In this document: one piece after another, positions 29,743 to 33,499 of the stretch
Layout: the number at the start of each line of letters is the position of its first letter
Position numbering within the stretch: the first letter of the stretch is position 1
DNA from: Candidatus Planktophila lacus
Lineage (GTDB): Bacteria > Pseudomonadota > Gammaproteobacteria > Steroidobacterales > Steroidobacteraceae
Direction: 5' to 3'
Assembly: GCA_943331345.2 (NCBI GenBank)
Contig: CALQLF020000028.1
Location: 1-33,499 of the forward strand
DNA length: 33,499 nt
The notes under the pieces: model-generated
Told to the model about the DNA's origin: nothing
What the model saw: the letters and a program-made list of their open reading frames with translations, nothing else
Databases searched by the model: none
Translations under genes and position numbers: made by a program

Positions 29743-30168
29743 TCAAGGCGTTGGCAGGCTAAGGAAGAACGCTACCCACAGCGCCAACAACAAGACAAAG
29801 CCGGCGAGGAACGCAGGGAGGCGATGGAAGACGCGGTTGTAGGTGCACTGGATGAAGGAGTGCAGATAGCGCAGCGCAACAAAGCCCCAAGCACCCTGTA
29901 CCAGCCAATCGGGGGTGTGGCCAAGGGCGAGCGCTGCAGCGACCAGCGTGTAGAACAACACTGGCAGCTCGAAGAGATTGCGGAAGTTGTCCGCCGCCCG
30001 AGAATCCTCAGTCAGCGCTGCCATTTGTGCCGACTGTGCGGTGGCTTGCGGGTGGATTCTCTTGCCGCGTAGTTCTGAAACGCGGCAGTAAAGCAGGCGC
30101 AGTCCAACCAAGGCGACCAGTCCTACCATGGACAGGCAGGCGGCGATGAGGCTTGTAGTGTTGGTCAT
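29743..30168 (-). CDS. MAPEG-family membrane protein
   Basis: 141 residues with four predicted membrane helices: SLIAACLSMVGLVALVGLRLL, LFELPVLFYTLVAAALAL, WGFVALRYLHSFIQC and the C-terminal AFLAGFVLLLALWVAFFL. NFRNLFELPVLFY and RYLHSFIQCTYNRV are typical of the MAPEG superfamily of membrane-bound glutathione-linked proteins. Bacterial members have mostly unknown substrates. A strong AAGGAG ribosome site precedes ATG 30168. It opens a minus-strand unit that leads to the small ORF and the YkgJ-like gene, and lies just downstream of the purD terminator. Confidence 0.9.
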   Translation of the reverse strand: MTNTTSLIAACLSMVGLVALVGLRLLYCRVSELRGKRIHPQATAQSAQMAALTEDSRAADNFRNLFELPVLFYTLVAAALALGHTPDWLVQGAWGFVALRYLHSFIQCTYNRVFHRLPAFLAGFVLLLALWVAFFLSLPTP

Positions 30169-30212
30169 GCGGTCACTCCTTTCCGGCTAATGTCTGTTAG
30201 ACCCGATGTTAA

Positions 30213-30244
30213 GGAGAAACCGCCAACCTGTCAGCGGCGGTTCA
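30213..30244 (-). terminator. probable purD transcription terminator
   Basis: On the minus strand, AACCGCC pairs with GGCGGTT (7-bp stem, 11-base loop). The stem starts in the purD stop codon and is followed by a pyrimidine-rich TTTCTCCTT. This is the clearest intrinsic terminator-like structure in the window, although the T-run is interrupted. Stem arms lie at 30236-30242 and 30218-30224. Confidence 0.6.
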
Positions 30245-31531
30245 GCCGGCGGCTTCTTCGCGTGCAATGGCCCGGTAGCCAATATCGCGGCGCACCAGCT
30301 TGCCAGCGTAGTCCACCACGTCCACCAACGCGTAAGCCGCCTGCTGGGCTTCGCGCACGGTGTTGCCGAGGCCCACGGCGCACATGACGCGGCCACCGCT
30401 GGTGACGAGCGTGCCCTGTTGCAGGGCCGTGCCAGCATGGAACACCTTGCCGGGCAGCCTGACTGCCGTGTCGAGCCCCGTGATGGCATCGCCCTTGCGG
30501 GGGCTTTCCGGGTAGCCGGCAGCGGCCAGCACCACGCCAACGGCAGGGCGCGGGTCCCAGTCGCAAGTCACTTGGTCCAGCTTGCCGTCGAGCCCGGCCT
30601 CGCACAGTTCCACCAGGTCGCTCTGTAGACGGCTCAGCACCGGCTGGGTTTCCGGGTCGCCGAAGCGGCAGTTGAACTCCAGCACGTTGGGCGTGCCGTC
30701 GTCCGCCACCATCAGGCCTGCGTAGAGGAAGCCGATGTACGGCGTGCCTTCCGCCGCAAGGCCGCGCACAGTGGGCAGGATCACTTCGTTCATGGCGCGG
30801 GCGTGCACGGCGGGCGTGACTACGGGCGCGGGCGAATACGCGCCCATGCCGCCGGTGTTCGGGCCGGTGTCGCCATCGCCCACGCGCTTGTGGTCCTGCG
30901 AGGTGGCCAGCGGCAACACGTGCTCGCCATCCACCATGACGATGAAGCTCGCTTCTTCGCCTTCAAGGAACTGTTCCACCACCACCGTGTCGCCAGCCGT
31001 ACCGAAGGCACCCGCGAACATCTCCTCGACGGTGGTGACGGCTTCTTCCTGCGTGGCGCAGATGATGACGCCCTTGCCGGCGGCGAGACCGTCCGCTTTC
31101 ACCACCAATGGCGCGCGCTGTGCGCGCACCCACGCCGCATCGAAGTTGGCGCGCGTGAAGACGCCGTACGCCGCGGTAGGGATGTGGTGGCGTTCGAGGA
31201 AACGCTTGGTGAAGGCTTTGGAGCCCTCGAGTTGTGCAGCGGCCTGGCGTGGGCCGAAGCAGCGCAGGCCGGCGGCCGCGAAGGCATCCACGACGCCAAT
31301 GACCAAGGGCTGCTCGGGGCCGACGATGGTGAGTGCCACGCCTTCTGCGCTGGCGATGGCCACGAGACCCGGCACGTCGTCTGCGGCAACCGCCACGTTG
31401 CGGCACTTCGGCTCGGTAGCGGTGCCGGGGTTACCCGGCGCTATCAGCACTTCGCTGACGCGCGGCGACTGGGCGAGTTTCCAGGCCAGTGCGTGTTCGC
31501 GTCCACCACCACCAATCACCATGACTTTCAT
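30242..31531 (-). CDS. purD: phosphoribosylamine-glycine ligase
   Basis: Cytoplasmic ATP-grasp enzyme that joins glycine to phosphoribosylamine in de novo purine synthesis. 429 residues, the same as E. coli PurD. The N-terminal MVIGGGGREHALAWKLAQS, PLVVKADGLAAGKGV of the ATP-grasp, GDGDTGPNTGGMGAYSPAP, and FNCRFGDPETQ are all present. ATG 31531 follows AGGA. It starts 11 bases after the purH stop and is the last gene of the fis-purH-purD unit. Confidence 0.98.
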   Translation of the reverse strand: MKVMVIGGGGREHALAWKLAQSPRVSEVLIAPGNPGTATEPKCRNVAVAADDVPGLVAIASAEGVALTIVGPEQPLVIGVVDAFAAAGLRCFGPRQAAAQLEGSKAFTKRFLERHHIPTAAYGVFTRANFDAAWVRAQRAPLVVKADGLAAGKGVIICATQEEAVTTVEEMFAGAFGTAGDTVVVEQFLEGEEASFIVMVDGEHVLPLATSQDHKRVGDGDTGPNTGGMGAYSPAPVVTPAVHARAMNEVILPTVRGLAAEGTPYIGFLYAGLMVADDGTPNVLEFNCRFGDPETQPVLSRLQSDLVELCEAGLDGKLDQVTCDWDPRPAVGVVLAAAGYPESPRKGDAITGLDTAVRLPGKVFHAGTALQQGTLVTSGGRVMCAVGLGNTVREAQQAAYALVDVVDYAGKLVRRDIGYRAIAREEAAG

Positions 31532-31542
31532 TGAGCTGTTTC

Positions 31543-33117
31543 CTAGTGGCGGAAGTGGCGTACGCCAGTGAACACCATGGCCATGCCATGTTCATCCGCG
31601 GCGGCGATCACTTCGTCGTCGCGCATGGAGCCACCCGGCTGGATGACGGCTGCGATGCCGTATTCCGCGGCCACGTCGAGACCATCGCGGAACGGGAAGA
31701 AGGCGTCGCTGGACATGACTGCGCCCTTCACCTCGAGCTTCTCGTCGGCGGCCTTCATGGCGGCAATGCGGCTGGAGACCACGCGGCTCATTTGGCCTGC
31801 ACCCACGCCAAGGGTTTGCGCGTCCTTGGCGTAGACGATGGCATTGGACTTCACGAACTTCGCCACGCGCCATGCAAAGAGCAAGTCTTCGAGCTCGCGC
31901 GGGCTGGGCTGGCGCTTCGTCACGATCTTCAGTTCCGGCAGCGTCATGGTGCGTTCGTCGCGGTCCTGCACGAGTAGACCACCGCCGACGGTACGCACCT
32001 CCAAGCCCGGCGGCGTGCCCGCAGCGAGGTCGCCGGTGACGAGCACGCGCACGTTCTGCTTGGCGCCGGTGATGGCGAGTGCTTCATCGGTGGCCGAAGG
32101 CGCGATGATGACTTCGACGAACTGCCGCGAGGTGATGGCGGTGGCAGTTTCGGCATCCAGCGGGCGATTGAAGGCGATGATGCCGCCGAACGCCGAGGTG
32201 GGGTCCGTGACATAAGCGCGTTCGTACGCAGCCACCGGCGAGGCCGCCACCGCCACGCCGCAAGGGTTCGCGTGCTTCACGATGACGCAGGCAGGCGCTT
32301 CGAACTGGCGCACGCATTCCAGCGCGGTGTCTGCATCGGCGATGTTGTTGAAGCTCAGTTCCTTGCCCTGCAACTGGCGCGCCGTAGCCACGCCCACGCC
32401 ACGCGTGACGGCGTTGGCGTAGAACGCGGCGGACTGGTGCGGGTTCTCGCCGTAGCGCAGGTCTAGCTTCTTCACGGCGCGCAGTTCCAGCGCTTCGGGG
32501 AACTTCTGCGGCTGGCCGCACTGCTGCGTCATCCAGTCCGCCACCATCGTGTCGTAGCGGCCGGTGTGCGCGTAGGCCTTGGCGGCCAAGCGCTGACGCA
32601 GCGCGAAGCCGGTGCCGCCGGCCGCGATGGCGGCTGCCACTTCGGCGTAGTCGGCAGGGTCCACGACGACAGCCACGTGTTCGTGGTTCTTGGCCGCGCC
32701 GCGCACCATGGCAGGCCCGCCGATATCGATGTTCTCGACGCCGTCATCGTAGGTGCAGTCGGGCTTGGCCACGGTGGCGGCGAACGGGTAGAGGTTCACC
32801 ACCAGCAGGTCGATAGGCGCGATGCCGTGTTCGGCCATCACCGCGTCGTCGATGCCGCGGCGGCCGAGCAGGCCACCGTGCACCTTCGGGTGCAGCGTCT
32901 TCACGCGGCCATCCATCATCTCGGGGAAGCCGGTGTGTGCGGATACTTCCGTCACTGGCAGGCCAGCGCCTGCGAGCAGCTTCGCGGTACCGCCCGTGCT
33001 GAGCAGCGCTACGCCAGCGGCATGCAGCGCTTGCGCGAATTCCAGTACGCCGGCTTTGTCGGAAACGGAGAGCAGGGCGCGCCGCACGGGCACGGCTGGT
33101 GTGGGTTCAGCCGACAA
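31543..33117 (-). CDS. purH: bifunctional AICAR formyltransferase / IMP cyclohydrolase
   Basis: Catalyses the last two steps of IMP synthesis. 524 residues. The IMP cyclohydrolase (MGS-like) domain occupies about 1-200 ([36 protein letters not shown]). The formyltransferase domain follows with RYGENPHQ (221-228) and the catalytic pair Lys281-His282 in [10 protein letters not shown]. The start is TTG 33117, because AAGGA lies eight bases upstream. GTG codons at residues 9 and 11 are alternatives with poorer ribosome sites but a more usual N-terminus. It overlaps the fis stop by 11 bases, implying coupled translation. Confidence 0.97.
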   Translation of the reverse strand: MSAEPTPAVPVRRALLSVSDKAGVLEFAQALHAAGVALLSTGGTAKLLAGAGLPVTEVSAHTGFPEMMDGRVKTLHPKVHGGLLGRRGIDDAVMAEHGIAPIDLLVVNLYPFAATVAKPDCTYDDGVENIDIGGPAMVRGAAKNHEHVAVVVDPADYAEVAAAIAAGGTGFALRQRLAAKAYAHTGRYDTMVADWMTQQCGQPQKFPEALELRAVKKLDLRYGENPHQSAAFYANAVTRGVGVATARQLQGKELSFNNIADADTALECVRQFEAPACVIVKHANPCGVAVAASPVAAYERAYVTDPTSAFGGIIAFNRPLDAETATAITSRQFVEVIIAPSATDEALAITGAKQNVRVLVTGDLAAGTPPGLEVRTVGGGLLVQDRDERTMTLPELKIVTKRQPSPRELEDLLFAWRVAKFVKSNAIVYAKDAQTLGVGAGQMSRVVSSRIAAMKAADEKLEVKGAVMSSDAFFPFRDGLDVAAEYGIAAVIQPGGSMRDDEVIAAADEHGMAMVFTGVRHFRH

Positions 33118-33451
33118 GACCGTATTCCTTCAGTTTCTTACGGAGCGTGCCGCGATTGATGCCAAGAATGGTGGCGGCGTGCGTCTGGTTGCCTTCCACA
33201 TAGGTCATGACCGCACGGAAGAGGGGTTCTTCCACTTCGCGCAGCACGAGGTCGTAAAGGCGCCCGGGGCGATGGCCTTCGAGGCTGGCGAAATAGTTGG
33301 CGAGAGCTTCTTCAGTGGCCACGCGCAGGGGCAGTTCGCGGATGGCGGCGGCAGTAACGCGTGCGGACACGGGGCGCGATGCGGCCGGGCGGACAGGTGC
33401 TGCAGCCGCGACGGGCTCGGACCGGGCGGGCCGGGTGCTGGCTTTGTTCAT
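33107..33451 (-). CDS. fis: Fis-family nucleoid-associated DNA-binding protein
   Basis: 114 residues. The C-terminal half aligns with E. coli Fis over [21 protein letters not shown] and the helix-turn-helix [27 protein letters not shown]. Fis bends DNA and controls growth-phase genes. The N-terminal part (1-45) is longer than in E. coli (98 residues in all) and is Pro/Ala/Arg-rich in place of the usual beta-hairpin arm sequence. GGAAGGA precedes ATG 33451. It overlaps purH and is the first gene of this operon in the window. Confidence 0.95.
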   Translation of the reverse strand: MNKASTRPARSEPVAAAAPVRPAASRPVSARVTAAAIRELPLRVATEEALANYFASLEGHRPGRLYDLVLREVEEPLFRAVMTYVEGNQTHAATILGINRGTLRKKLKEYGLVG

Positions 33452-33499
33452 CCCCTGTCCTTCCCTAGCAACTGCGCCGGCTCAACCGGCAAAGAAAGC
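33452..33499 (-). other. region upstream of fis at the window edge
   Basis: 48 bases. They contain the fis ribosome site and a 5-bp hairpin, GCCGG/CCGGC, at 33476-33480 and 33486-33490 with a 5-base loop. In many gammaproteobacteria dusB precedes fis, but too little sequence remains to identify it. All three minus-strand frames reach a stop here. Confidence 0.4.

Noticed and set aside
33448-33499. C-terminal end of a dusB-like gene overlapping the fis start (ATGA)
   Set aside because: One frame is open for 16 codons into the fis start, but another ends at a TAG and the third at a TGA inside the same 48 bases, and none resembles DusB. There is too little sequence to call.

Overview
The window is about 33.5 kb of dense, GC-rich bacterial chromosome. 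The gene content points to a gammaproteobacterium: rhlB divergent from trxA-rho, a fis-purH-purD cluster, plsB, arfB, a DUF3301 protein and an RNase AM-type PHP enzyme. The overall look would suit the Nevskiales/Steroidobacterales/Xanthomonadales neighbourhood, but no rRNA or ribosomal protein is present to settle this. Genes are packed with ATGA, GTGA and TGATG stop/start overlaps. GTG and TTG starts are common (oplAH, mscS-like, rnm, rhlB, trxA, rho, phd, ykgJ-like, purH). I saw no insertion sequence, tRNA, rRNA or CRISPR array.

Layout. 1-4145: a cut-off 5-oxoprolinase gene (minus), then an alkyltransferase-like DNA-damage sensor and an alpha/beta hydrolase (plus), then an SDR oxidoreductase (minus). 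4224-7961: GIY-YIG protein, PlsB and a secreted putative metallopeptidase, overlapping (plus). 7916-11134: a five-gene minus cluster, DUF3301, RNase AM, YdcH-like coiled coil, MscS-type channel, ArfB. 11192-11893: a HAD nucleotidase. 11925-16812: the RNA-fate block, with rhlB (minus) divergent from trxA-rho-DNA glycosylase (plus). 16767-21279: small accessory proteins (membrane protein, DUF418, GFA, GNAT, channel-like, SnoaL-like, cupin, VOC). 21307-28738: a carnitine island. 28806-30168: an orphan Phd-type antitoxin, a cysteine-cluster protein, a possible 21-residue ORF and a MAPEG protein. 30242-33451: fis-purH-purD (minus).

The most informative system is the carnitine island. A CdhR-type regulator diverges from a five-gene operon: BKACE dehydrocarnitine-cleaving enzyme, carnitine dehydrogenase fused to a thioesterase, acyl-CoA dehydrogenase, NDP-forming acyl-CoA ligase and a CaiD-like hydratase. 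The first two genes cover L-carnitine to glycine betaine. The last three are inferred to feed gamma-butyrobetaine into it through CoA thioesters. Compared with the Pseudomonas cdhR-caiX-cdhC-cdhA-cdhB locus, caiX is missing, cdhA and cdhB are fused, and a gamma-butyrobetaine module with an ADP/GDP-forming ligase has been added.

The second point of interest is the rhlB/trxA-rho block. RhlB carries a long RGG-rich tail ending in an apparent transmembrane helix. Rho carries a Gly/Arg/Asn-rich N-terminal extension of about 86 residues. Both divergent leaders contain C-rich, G-poor stretches that resemble Rho-binding (rut) sites. These are sequence-based inferences and no database search was possible.
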